Source: Drosophila miranda
Taxonomy: Eukaryota; Arthropoda; Insecta; Diptera; Drosophilidae
Length of the DNA: 64,000 nt
Assembly: GCF_003369915.1 (NCBI RefSeq)
Contig: NC_046675.1
Span: 4,526,001-4,590,000 of the forward strand
Direction of reading: 5' to 3'
A model generated the notes under the pieces. The model saw only the letters and a list, made by a program, of their open reading frames with translations. It was not told where the DNA came from and ran no database searches. The number at the start of each line of letters is the position of its first letter. Within the stretch, counting starts at the first letter, position 1. The translations under genes were made by a program, and so were the position numbers. Below are positions 1 to 13,300 of this stretch, piece by piece.

Positions 1-1345
1 ATTCCAATGGACCAAACACTCGACTCGCCTCGAGTGCATCCCATGTGATTAGCTCATTAAGAGGCAGAGCTCAAGTGGATTTCGTGGCAGCTGCATACTC
101 GTACAGATGACCTGCTGCATGGACGGGGCACTGGTTCTCAAGAGGATCAAAAGATGGGGCTATCGAAAGGGGGGGTACTGCTGATACTTATTAGTGTAAT
201 GAAAGAAGGCTTAGGCTTAGCTTAAAGGGTATAGAAATGTAGTTTATGTAGGGGAATAATTTGCCTATGAAATGCCTTCTGATATTCCGTTTGCTGGAAT
301 CTTTTGCCTTAATTGGACATTCCCTTTCCAACGACCAGCTCCAGGGTATAACCACTTGGTCGATTGTTACTCCCAGGTTACTTTCAGTTTTCCTTTGAAA
401 GAGAGAAAATGAAGCAAGTTCGCATGTGTTGGGCTCCTCGAATTTCATGCAGCTCCAATTAGAAATCATCTCTGCCCCAAACAGAAGCAGGGTAGGCAGG
501 AGTGGAGGCCAGCATACATAGATCAACTTTACGCCATCGCTGGATGGTCAACTAATTGGAAGTCCAATAAAAATGTCGGATCTAGGAAGCCTTGCAAGGC
601 ACAAGGTACGGGGCAAGGGCCAGCAGGCATTCGGCCGAAAAGCAACTCGAGTGCAAAGCCCACTAATGACTTTCTGTGAAATGCGGCTCTAAACCACGGC
701 AGGAAAGGACAGCACAGGAGGGCACAGGGGGGCACACGGGGGGCTGGCCAAATGCAAGCCAAATTGTGCATGACGAATGTGGCAGGGGATTGGGCTTCGA
801 ATGGGGGGTCTGGGCCTGGAACTGGAACTGGAGCTGGAGGCAAGTAAGTCCTGGCTTCATGTTTATGACAGACATTTGCGGTGACTGCGGCTGACCATTT
901 AGTTGCTGCGCTAAACTTTCTTGCCCCCAAATCGAGTTCACGTGGCCACGAAACTATTAACTTGGCCAACAGCAGAGAGAGTATGTGGTGTGGTGTAGTA
1001 TAAGTGTATCGTAGGGAAAGTTCTAGCCAAAAAAGATAGACGAAAATTTTTGGTTCTGGCTCGGACTCCCATTTTACGACGGAGGGAGATCCAAGGAAGG
1101 GCCTTGGCGTTTTTAATTTGTGAAACAAATGAAAGTTTTTCTTCGTTTTTATTCTTTTGGTTGCTTTTGGTTTACAACCTTTTTATGGTTCACTGTTCAT
1201 TATTAGCCGGGACCATCAAGAGCAAGTCTTCCCTTGCGCCTGCCTTTGGCTTACGTTTTTTGGCCGTTTTTTCCCATTTGTGTTGTTAATATTTTCGGAC
1301 GCCTTTATGCCTACTTTTATGTTGTGCCCAACACTCGCCACTCGC
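1..1345. other. upstream or intronic non-coding DNA
   Basis: I see no convincing coding exon here. The stretch holds G-rich and T-rich low-complexity sequence and an AG after a long T-rich tract near 1206, which could be a 3' splice site opening the first visible exon of the downstream gene. An open frame runs from about 1157 into that exon, but its upstream part reads as hydrophobic, T-rich translation typical of non-coding DNA. The transcription start of the next gene may lie here or left of the window. Confidence 0.5.
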
Positions 1346-4300
1346 ATGTCTGCCACAACCAACCCCCCGCCAAACCCCCGAACAACACCCCGAAAACAAC
1401 CCGAAAGTCGCCCGGACAAGCAAACGGAGAAGGATGCACTGGCCGCCGGACGATCCCCGCCAGCCTTCACTCGCGTGCCCTCCAAGCGCCAGCCCAGACG
1501 CGTGATTGATGACTTTTTTAACAGCCACAAAGGCGGAGGCACCAACGGAGCAGGAGGAGGAGCAGGAGCTGGAGGTGGCGGAGCTCTTCTAGGCGGAGTC
1601 GTTGGCAACGGAGGAGTCGTCAGCGGTGCAGGAGGAGGCATCAACATGGGCAACAGGCCGCTGCCACAGCCAGGTCTGGGCAACATCTCCAAGTGAGTAC
1701 CCCCCGAATGTCCATCATTTGTTTTCATTCCATGCACAAAAGTTTTGATTTACCCATTGCTCGCTCCCCCCTCCCCCTCCTCTGTGCACAGAGAGAGTAC
1801 TCTCTCCAGTACTTGCCTTTTTAGTGTATTTTTTACCCATTTATGCAGCAGCTGCTACTCTTGCTGCTACTTCCTTTGACGTAGTTGTCCTTTTTTGGGA
1901 TACGCTTTTTGTGGTAATAATTTTTAGAGGCTGCTCCCGCCGCCGGAAGAGCTCTCATGGGTCCTGTTCGAGAGGGCCTTTCCCTTTGATCTGTTTTTAA
2001 TTTTCAAACACATTTTTGGGGGCCGCAGAGCAGTGTCTGGCAGCATCCAATTGCGCGGCTCACTCGATTGTCTCGCCGGGTTCAATCTGAAAGGAATGCA
2101 GCCAGAACACTTCATCATTCCCATTGCCCCCATTACAATACATTTCATGTTTGTGTTTGACAGAACCACAGGATGGGTGCGGGTGTGGGTATGGGTGGCT
2201 AACTCCTTGGCATTGTCCTCGTTCAAGTGCCACCCATTGCATGTGGCGGGGCACTCGATTTTTTGTTTCGAATTTCGTGTTCAAAATCCATTTAGTTGGC
2301 ATTTTGAAGGCAGTTACATTGTCTAGACGCAACATTTATTAAATGTTTTATGGTTGTGCACATCAAATTATATAGACAAATAAAAATCCCAGCCATTAGT
2401 TGAGTTTCTGGGCAACGGAAACGGTTGCCAGGATGTTGCGAACCAGCGATTAAGTGAAGCGGAAGATGAGAGAGAGGGAGAGAGATAGATTGAGTCATGG
2501 CAGGAGATTTATGTGTGGTGGAAGAGCAAGGACACTACACACTGAACAGATCCTAGAACACATTTCGAATTAGACAGCAGTTTCTTCCCACTCTGTCGGC
2601 CGTCTGCTGTCTGCCGTCAGTTTGCTGTTGGCTGTCAGTGTAAGTGTTCTGCTGGTGCATAAATTACACGCTCAGGTGAGGGTCTAAATAAGGTAATAGA
2701 AGCCAATCCCAATCCCAATCCCGATCCCGATCCGTACAAAGTGTTTCTGGCTGTGTAATCGGTGGACAGGCAGCAGCACTGGCAATTCCTTGGAAGAACT
2801 GGGATTGGGGACTGGGGATTGGGATGAGCAAATAGCTCACGTCATTTATCATTTGCAAACAAAGAGAAGCCCAAACATCAGGCAGCCGGGACAGGCCAAT
2901 CAAGTTGCCTCCTGCTCAGAGAGGTCTGAGAGATCGAAACGACCAAAACGAAGCGGGAGCATAAATCACTAGGCACGCCTCGGTCTCGGTCTCGGTCTTG
3001 GCCGCAGTCTCCATCTCCATCTCCGTCTCAGAGGCACGTTCTGGATCCGAGTCCAAGTCAAATGGCGACGACTCCTGAGAGTACGAAATGATTGCCCGCT
3101 GATTGCCAGTGCGGCAATTACTCAATTTTACACACGCGCATTATTTGTCTGTGTCGATCTTGGATGTGGAGATGGAGATGGAGTCGGAGTTGGAGTTCCA
3201 CTTGGAGATGCGAGTTCGATGTTCAGGCTTTGGGTTTAAGGCGATCCTCTGCATAGCGTTGGCTCCTCCGACAGCCTAAATGGCCCCCAATGCCGCAGAG
3301 CAGACTTTAATCAACGTTTATGTTAAACAATTTAAATTTATGGCAAAATAATGCGAGACTGATCCCCCATCTCTTCTATCCGACTATCCAACTCCTCCTC
3401 CTCCCCCTCTAGCAACTATGACAGCCCCTACCGATCCACGTATAGCATTCCCACCAGCCTGGGCATCCGACCCTGCCACCAGCAGTCCCCCCAGCAGCAG
3501 CAGCAGCAGCAACAGAACAACAATTCCAGCAGCTACAACAACAACAGCGGTGGCAACCTCCAGACACCTGACTCGCCGCGAAGCACGCGCAGTGCCCCAT
3601 GGCCCAGGTCGCAGCAAAGATCGCTCTTCGGCCACACTCCGTCGAGTCCGCGGTCCGTGAGATCGGCCAGCACGGCGCATCATCACCACCATCATGGGCA
3701 CCACAGCCATGGCCATGGCACCAGCCACCATCCCCACCAGCAGTCGTCCTCGTCGTCGCACCACCAGCGACAGCAGCGGGCCAGCTCCTCATCCGCCTCG
3801 CATCAGCAGCAGCGCTACAGGTCCAGCTCTGTGGAGAGTCACTCCTCGAATGATTCCAGATCCACAAGAAGGTAAGTCTCCAGAGGAGATCCTCGGGGTA
3901 AAGTCTCTGAGGAACTACGATTCCCTTTCCAGACACAAGCATCGCCATCGTCGCACCTCCGACAATGAGAGTGAACTCTCGCGAGGCTCAGGTCGCTCGG
4001 GGCGATCGGGTCGCTCGCATCATCGCAAGCACCGCCGCTCGCATAGGCATCGACGGGACTCGGCCGGCGGCTCTGATCACGACAGCACCCGGGGACGCAG
4101 TTACTCCGGACATCGCAGCTCCTCGATGAGGAGTGGAAGTGCCGAGCTTATCGACTCCACGACGCAGTGGCGAGAGGTGCAACGACGACAGGCGGAGGCC
4201 AGCCTTGGCCAGAGCTCCGTCCAGCAGGCGGCAGTCTCCAAGAGCAGCATGGTGGCCCGCAGTTTGCACAGCAACGACAGCCACTCGGACACGCACTCGC

Positions 4301-7300
4301 ACCACAAATCAAGGAGGCATCGCAAGAACAAGTGAGTGAAAAAAGATGATCCTTTCCCCTAGACGATCCTCAATCCTAACTTCTTTCTTTCCATAGATCT
4401 CCTTCGGAGTCGCGCAGTCGCATGTGGAACAGCGAGCTGGCCAAGCATCTGCAGTTCGATCTGGTGGACACCGAGGGCATGTCGGAGCAGCAGCTACGGG
4501 AGATCCCCTACACAGTGGTGGAGACCACCTCAAAGCGTTCCAACTCCAATCTGAAGATCCACAAGAGCAACAGCAAGAGCAGCGTGGGGGCCAAGAGCAC
4601 GGGCTCTGGCAACACCATAACCAATGGCAGCGGCTCCGCCAGTGCCGGACAGGCGAGGATTCGCGTAGATCGCATCAGAGGGTGAGTAGAAAAAGGATCC
4701 GATAGCTATAGCGGCTGGATCTTATAGTTGAGCCGCCTTTCAGGCTCTATTACCAAAGTTCGCATCCGCATGAGGGTAACGGCGGTGGCGCCGGCGCGGG
4801 AGGAAATGCTCCCAAGAACGGATCCATACGATCGGCCAGCACGATATCATCCCGAGAATGTGAACGCAACAATGGACTGGTTAGGTAAGTGCTTACCAGG
4901 GGGAGTCCTACTCAGGCTTCGGAATAAGAGTATCACATTCTTTATAGAATGATGTCTAGCATGAGCATGGGTGACTTCATTTCGCCCACTGGTTCGAATC
5001 TGAGTCCATTGGAGAACTCCGCTCTGCGTGTCTCACACGAGCACACGGATTCGGGTCTAGGTGCCGATCAGGATTATGCCTACTCTTCAGAAAGGTAAGT
5101 GGAATTGTTGAAAGGAAAGAATCGATATTTATCGATATTTTATGCGATAAATGTATAAATTCACCTATATTTGATTTCGATATTTCGATAGAGTGTATCG
5201 ATTTTTTATCGATATCAGACACTTCAGTTTGATACATCCCTAATCCTTCTCTTTTCCCTCTGTATCCATTCACACCATCCCACCATTCTTAGGTCCAGTG
5301 ACAGCACACGCTATGGCACCAACAAATCATCGGGCGCCTCGAGCGGATCCCATCGAAAGTCGGGCGGCAGCGCCGGAGGCGGCACCAACGGCGGCTACAA
5401 CAGCCTCATGCAACAGACTGTGAGTAATCAACAGCAGCAGCAGCGCTCGCTGTTCGCCCAACAGCAGCGGCAACAGCAGCAGCAGCAACAGCAGAAGACC
5501 AATTACAAATACGCCTCCTCCTCATCGACCACTAATCCCACAAGCGCCGGTGCGGGCGGCCTGGCGCCGGTCCACAATGCATCCTCTTCCTCGGGCCATG
5601 GTCACACGACTCCCAATACCAATCCCAATTCCAACCCCAATCCACAAACAAACGCAACTAACCCGATGCAGTCGCCGGCGGCTGGCCACGCCAATCGCCT
5701 GCTCCACTACACGACCTTTGAGAACAACCAGTACAAGTTCAGCCTGAACAATGCCCTGGCCAGGGGCTCGGGAATGGGATCGGGATCGATGGCAGGTGCC
5801 GGCGTGGCCACCGGCGGCGGCAGCAGCAGCAATCTCATGGTATCAACTGGTGGCGGAGGTGCTGGTGGGGGTGGTGGTGCTTTCAGCAGGCAACGCAGCT
5901 TCGTGGAGTGGCCCAGCAATCCGGCGGCCCCGTACTACTATCAGGGACCCTCGACGAGTGCGGCGCAGGTGAAGAGGCGCGACGCCAAGTCGGACATTGG
6001 GGTCCCCACGCGACGTCTCTCCGGCCAGAGCATAACCAAGACCCAGCTCCTGACGGGCGGGGGCGGCGGCGGCCAGTTGGCCAATGCCAGCTGCTATCCG
6101 CTGCACTACGCCAGCAGCAGCGTGACCAGCTCGGGGCATAGCCGTCCCCCGGGTCAGCGCTCTGGGCAGGCCACAGCATCGGGCCGCTATGGGATGCAGC
6201 CGGCCAAGTCGGATCTCTTCTTGTCCTACATCCATGGGGCGGAGTACGAGCGTCCCTACATCTACAACTATAAGATGCCGCAAATGCCAGCCGGGTCGGG
6301 GCCGGGCGCTGGTTCTGGTTCTGGAGCTGCGGCTGCGGCTGGTGCTGGTGGTGTTCCTGGGGGATCGCCCAAGCAGCAGCCCACCGCATATCACATCTCT
6401 GGCTCCCAGACAGCCGATCCGCCGCCACCGCCACCGCCTCTGTACGGCGGTTCGGCGCCCGCCAACGATGTCATGTACTATCAGTTTGACAAAGGAGCCG
6501 CTCCGTCAACGTCAACGCCGCCCATTGTACAGCAGCCGCAGTCGATACAGTCGATGCAATCGATGGCATCGAGGCAGCCATCGTCTTCGTCGTCGTCGGT
6601 GGCTGGCGGTCCATTAGTCTATCTGCAACATGGACAGAATGTTGCCCCATCGAATGTCACCTCCACGCAGCAAACTGTGAGTAAGATTTGAGGTCCGTTG
6701 CATGTTGCGTGTAAGCCGTAAACCTGTCGCATGCTGTTCTCGTTCTCGTTCGCGATGTTGTTGTCTTTGTCTTTGTCGTTGTCGTTGTCTTTTTCGTTGT
6801 CTCTTCTTCCTCATATTGTTGTCTTGTCTTGTGTTGTGTTGTGTCCCTAGAACTTGTGTTGTTTTTTTTCCCTTTGTTGCATGTTCTGTTGTTGCATCCA
6901 ACTTTTTAAGTATTTCCTTTCTTTCGAGTTGAAGTTTGTGTTTCGCCGCGTCTCCCTTTAATTGAATCCCGTATTTTATTGGCATTATCGCATTCGAGAA
7001 GAGCACTTAGTTCACTTGAAGCGTACATAGTAGCTACCATAAGTATCTCTACACATAAGTACTCCCTCCCATACTCGTATATTCGTATATAAAGTTAGTT
7101 TTAAGAGTCGTCTCTTGACTGCATGACGTATACTTAATTTTCTAGCACAAAATTGTATTTTCTGTGATTTTTTTCGGGTCTGTATTTCTATAACGAAGCT
7201 CAGCTCGTACGAGTATATGCGCCTTTGTGCAAGTGTAATAAGTAACTGAAGCTTTTATGTTGATTATTTTGTAAGACTCATTGTAAACATTTGGAGAGAG

Positions 7301-10300
7301 AGAGAGAGAGAGAGATCCGGCAGGCAGCCCCAGCCCCTTGTGTGTCTGTGTCCCCATTCTACAAGCGTACTTATCTCTTATACACTCCCTCATGAGTGCC
7401 CTCTAACCCCACGCGCTCTCTCTGTGTGAGTTTGTGTTATCAAAAAGCTAGTCTATGTCTGGATATAAACTCACACTCACACTCCCCGCACTCGTTTTGG
7501 TATCTGAATTGCGGGATAGACTGAAATTTAATTAACTGAAATTTAAGGCGTGAGAAAGATACTCCGTACTCCCGGGAGTCCTGGCGGAACCTTTGACTAG
7601 GCGGCACACGAATGCCAATGGAATAGTTTTGTGCAAACTTTAAGGAAACCAGCAGCAGCCATAAACATGCCCCCAATCAGATCTTTGAGCCGAAAAACTT
7701 TGCCTCAACTCAAAAGTATGCTATGGCCAAAACTTTGCCCAATTTCACGCATGCCTAATTAACAACTGAAATATTCCAACTAATTTTTGTTTAGCGCACA
7801 AATAAATTACCCAAAAGTAAAAGACCCATAAAGACCCCCCACAGGGTCCAGAGTCCAGAGAGTCAAGACAAAAGGCTGAAGCATTAGCAGTGCGGGAGGA
7901 AGGAATGGCAATAAAAGGGAATAAATAATAAGCAACTATTTGCGCTACATTATCCGAGTTTATATAACAGACAAGATTTTCATCTGCGTGGGGCGGGGCG
8001 GTGGGGCGGTAACTTTTGGGCAAATAATTTCAACTAAAGCTGATGGCACAAATTTTGTAGCTGCCAGAGCAAAAATATTTACAATTCTAAAATAAATTCT
8101 GGCCCAGCTTCCAGCAGAGGCAGCAGCTCCTTGGATCTCACGACCCACTCTCATATATAGAAATAAGTGTGTGTGTGTGCGTAACGGGATATAGCCATAT
8201 GTGTCTGTGTGTGTGTGTGTGCGTGTGTCACAAATGGCCAACAACAACAGCCAACAGCCAACAGCCACCGAGTACATAGAAACATTTTCGAAATGTTTGG
8301 CATAATTTTGCTATAAAATAAATTTTGCAAAATTGTTTTTCCTAAGCTGGGAAGCAGCTTAGTGAAGAGGAGACCCAGACCGAGACAGAGACGGAGACCC
8401 AGAACTGGAACTGAAACTGAAACTCAGAGAAGCAAGCAGCGCCTGACAACGCCTGGCAAAGGCAACGACATCAGCAAGGACATCAAATAAAACAAGCAAA
8501 TCAAAAATTATGACAGCACAGCAAGGGGCAAGGCACAAGCCAAACATGAGCACAAGTACACGGGGATACGGAGGAGGCAGGACACATGGACAGCATCTTG
8601 GCCAGGCCAACAAAGTGGCAAAGTGCGCAGCCAGCGGCCAAGAGACAAACGCCAATGCTGACAACCCTCAAACGATGTCCCTTAGACGATGGGTGGAGAA
8701 TGTTGTGGGTGGATTGTGGGTGCCCTCGGGCTGAGGGCGTGGCATGTCCTCGGCTCGCCCCCCGAAAAGCAGTTAAGTCAATAAATTTACTGATTTAATG
8801 TGGCAAAAGTTTCGATTGTTGTTGTCTCTGCCATTTGCTCTGGTGTTGTTTCAAGGGTTACAGGAAAAGGATGTCACCCTCCAATGAGGGTTTCGTCCTG
8901 TGTAAAACGCCTGCAGTTGTTATTATACCCATTGTTCTGACCCATGTTCTTGGTCCTGCCGCCTTCGGGCCACACCACACGCACATCCATGCGGAGCGAG
9001 CCAAATACCTAACAAATGTTAGATTAACACAATTGCCAAACAATAAAAGCAGCAAAGTAGGAGGAAAGCTTTGGCTTAAAGCGATTTGGCCAGGAAATTG
9101 CTTGCCAGGAGTAGATCTTAAAGATGGGAAGCGGAAATGGAAATGGAACGTCTGAGATGCAATTCGTATTTCTTCGATTAAACAAATTCAAATTAGTAGA
9201 GAAGAAAATTATTCATGTGCATAACTACTTCATCAAAGATTTATTCACAAAAGAAAAAGGACACAGACAACTTTAATCCCCTATAATTTAAAGCCTAAAT
9301 TCGGAAAAAACGTATTCAAATCAAAGGATGAAATGGCATATACACATATTCCGATTTCGATTCCAATTCCGATTCAATAAACGTTATTACAACCTTTGCA
9401 GAAATCCATTAAATTTTAAACCATTAGACAACAATGTAACGTTGAAACAATAACGGAGCCGGCTTTTCGCACAGCTTCGGGCAAAAACCGGGCTTACAAC
9501 AAATAATTATAAAAAAATATTTGTGATTGCCAATTGATTTATTGGCAGAAAACATTTTGTTCCCTGACAAATAGTGCGGAAAATGTAGAAAAACTTCAAA
9601 CAAAGGCGAAAACTTTGAACAAATAATATTTTTATTTTCACGGAATCCGGCGATGATTTAATTATGCAGGATGCAGAATGTAGACGGACGTATTGAATGG
9701 AAAACACTCGACCGTATTTTTTTTATGGCGGCTCTAAGCGCTCTTTTGTATGCGTTCGCCTACGGGCGGCATATGTCATCGCATTCCTGCTATATTTTTA
9801 TGCATTTTCCACATTTTTTTCCCAAACACAAATATTTCAAATGTTTTATGCATGGCCGGGAAAAAGGATTGAAGCTCCCGGGGCGCTGGAAAAAAACAAG
9901 AGAACTAAGCAGATGCGACAAAAGGTTGCTGGGTAATAATTATCTTTGACGGTGACAGTTGCTAGACGAGGTCGGACGAGCCCTGACATTGAATGCCATA
10001 AACGGAGTAGCCTTGTCCTCCCCGTTAGCTGCCGCGTGTTAATGAAGGGGGCGTTTGACACTCGCCAACATTTATGCCACACAATTTGATGCATTAGCGT
10101 GTCTATACTCTAGCGTCTGTCTGGGTGGGTGGCACGCCAAGGGCGTGTTTAACATGGGACCCTGCCCCATCCACACACACACCCATAAACGGGGGCGAAG
10201 AAAATTAATTAAATTCCTTTGGTTTGGGCTTTGGCCAATGCTGCCTTCTCGTCAAGTTTGTTTAAGCAATCTTGTACGTGTTTCCATTAGGCTACAATTC

Positions 10301-13300
10301 AAAGTTCATTATTGAATGGAAATGGGCGTGCCACAGCCCACCCTGGCTGGGGCATGGGGCATAATAGATAAGTTTCCCCGTTTTCCTGTTTCCCTGTTTC
10401 CCTGCTTTCTGTCTGTCTGTCTGTGTGGTGTGTTTCCTGTGAGGCAACAAATACGATTTTCAAGTTGAATGCAATTTTAATTAATAGAAAATCAAACAAA
10501 GTTTTGAGCCTTCCTTATGCTCATCCGCACACACACAAAATATATCTATATATATATATAGATATTGTACACATAAGTTGTGTGTGCACAAACTTGTAGT
10601 TGGCTACAAAAAGCATAAGCCAGAAGCAACACAAAGGCTTTAAGCTTCAGTGAGTGCAGGGTAGACACAAGCCCGAACCCATAGATACCCATAGGTTCCC
10701 TTTTAGGGTCTTCGAGTATGTTTGTGCACCTGTCTGATTTCATTTACAAATGAATATGTCGATCTCGCACTACCTGGCAGCCATTTTCCCCTGTTTCCCC
10801 GCCTGTTTATCTTCCCTTTTTGTCTGTGTCTATCTCTATCTCTATCTCTGCCTCTGTGTGTATCTGTGTGACTTTTGCCAAAGAACTTCGAATCATAAAG
10901 GCATCCAATGGGCCAAGGCAGAACGTGTCTTGAGCGGAAGTGAATGAGCTTTTAAGTGTATTGAGTCTGAGGCTGAAACGCTGGAGGAAGTGAGATTCAA
11001 TGCGATTAGCTACCACACATGTCTGCCGGATGAATGGCTTCATACATTTCATAAATGCAAATTACAAGGTGCTTAATTTTGGTACGTTCTTTCCCTCAGG
11101 CTGACTAACTAAATATTTTCAAAGCGCTCAGAGAAAATTATGGCTAAATTAAGCCTGAAAAAGGCTAATGAATAGCGGTTAAATAAGCATTAGAGGCAGG
11201 AATTAAATATGGAAATAATCCAGGCGAGTGGAGAGATAATAATCAATTCTAGAAGTGAAACAAAATGCCAATAAAATGCTTTTATAAGAGATTGCTATCC
11301 AAATTAAGTTGGGGTTCAATCTAGACAATCATGACTGCAAATTTGACAGGAATCTGAGTGCTGAAGTAGAGATTTAAAATACATCAATGTTTGTTACTAA
11401 CCGGAGACCTTAGCATACGCCAAAAAGGGATATATCTCATAGTTAAACGATAATGATTAATATTCAGTACATCATTCATCCCAAAATGTTGAAATTTACC
11501 GACACTTTGAAGGAGTTTGGAATACCTGTCTGCAATTTCTTGAAACTTATATGAAAAGTGCTGTCAAAGACTGGAGCATTCAATTCCGAAATTCAAGGCA
11601 CACCATAGAAGTCCTCTCGTGTTGAACAAACTGTTGTTTTTTTTAGGAAATTTAAAGTTCAGTCCCCACTAGATGTGCGGTAACTAACCCCTGCTGCAGA
11701 TACAGCTATGTACGTCTACAGCTGGTGGTACAACAAAGCAATCGCTCTATGCTATCAGCCGTGCAATCAAGAGCAAACCGCAGGGCGTGTGGCATACGGC
11801 GAATGTCGATTGGGTTGGGCCCCAGCCCCACGTACTCGTACACCTGTGTGCGTCGTTTGGTGCGGTTGGTCAGCTGTTTGGCTGCTGGCCACCGACCACC
11901 GACCCGCCGCCACTGGCCTCTCCGCAGAGAGTGCAATCAGGCGGACTTTTGTTCCCATTACCATTAGCATTGGCATTTGGCATTGTTGCTCCCGTTGCTA
12001 TACGAATATTTTCCGCTGCTTTTCATTGTGTGTAATTAAAATTGTGTATCGGGACAGGTTGCGCCGGCGGCGCTAATGATAAATTTATAAGCAGAAAATG
12101 AGATAGAAATGGCGGAAAATGTCGGGAAATGGGGGAAAATGGGGGAAAATGTGGGTGCCTGTAATTTAATTAAAATTCGAAATAGCATAACATTTTTGTT
12201 GATTTTGTCAATGGATATTCGTGTTATTTATGATTTACATAGTCGTATAATTAAGCATGAAGTGCATGTCTCCGAGTCTCTAATCACCAGGGTCTGTGTC
12301 TATATCCATAGCTGTTATGATAGTAGTAAGTTTTGGCCTGATATCATTATATTGTATGAGTAGGACTGTGCTTAACTATAGTCGCGTAAGTGCATGCAAA
12401 GTTGTGCTAAAAACTATTCAAGAATGGAGCCTGATTAGAGCGAGTCCCAGTCCTGCAAGAAAGCTAAACCTTGTTTGTATTTTCAAAACCCCCCTCACAC
12501 CGAACCAACCGAACCCCGAATTCGAAACCGTCACGAATGCCCCCCACCCACGCGACAACACACCCGAAATCGAAATAGATACGGACGCACTCGTCGTCGC
12601 ATTCCTGCAGCGAGGAAGACGAGGCCATGATGGTGCTGGAGGCCATGCAACAGGATGCGGCACAGACCACCAATGACGAGACAGAAGACACAGATGACAT
12701 TTATGATGATGAGGCAGCCGAGGCTGAGGATATGTTTGATGCAGACGCACCTTTGATGTCGCCAACCGGCAGCCACAACAGCACCAATAACAATACGTGC
12801 AACAACAACGCCATCAACAACAACAACAACGGGAGGCAGTGCCACACAGTGCCGGCAGTGGCAGGAACACAGGCGGGCAATATTAATTTCGATAATTGCA
12901 ATGCGAATGTCTACAATGGTCAACATCAGCAGCAGCAGCTAGGCCCAATTACCACAGCAGACCAAACTTTAAATTGTCCCACACAGAACGCAAATACAAA
13001 CACCAATATGAATACGAATGTCAAGTCCAGTAGCAATACCAATCCCACTACCAATACCAGTACCATTGCGAATGTTCCAACTAGCGATCCCCCGTCCAAC
13101 GTAGCTGCCCCAAGCACCTCGACAACAACAACAACAGCGGCAGCAACAGCAGCAGCAGCAGCAGCATCATCGACAACAACAACTCTAACGAACTTTCACT
13201 CGAATTTACAACAAAATCAAAACATTTCCTCCAGCTTAGAGATAATCCTATCGCCAATTATCCAAAGTAGTCGACGGTAAGTTTTTATTTTCAGTTTGTT

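Noticed and set aside
1216..1737. 173-codon Pro/Ala-rich frame on the minus strand
   Set aside because: It mirrors the Gly-rich repeat of the plus-strand exon.
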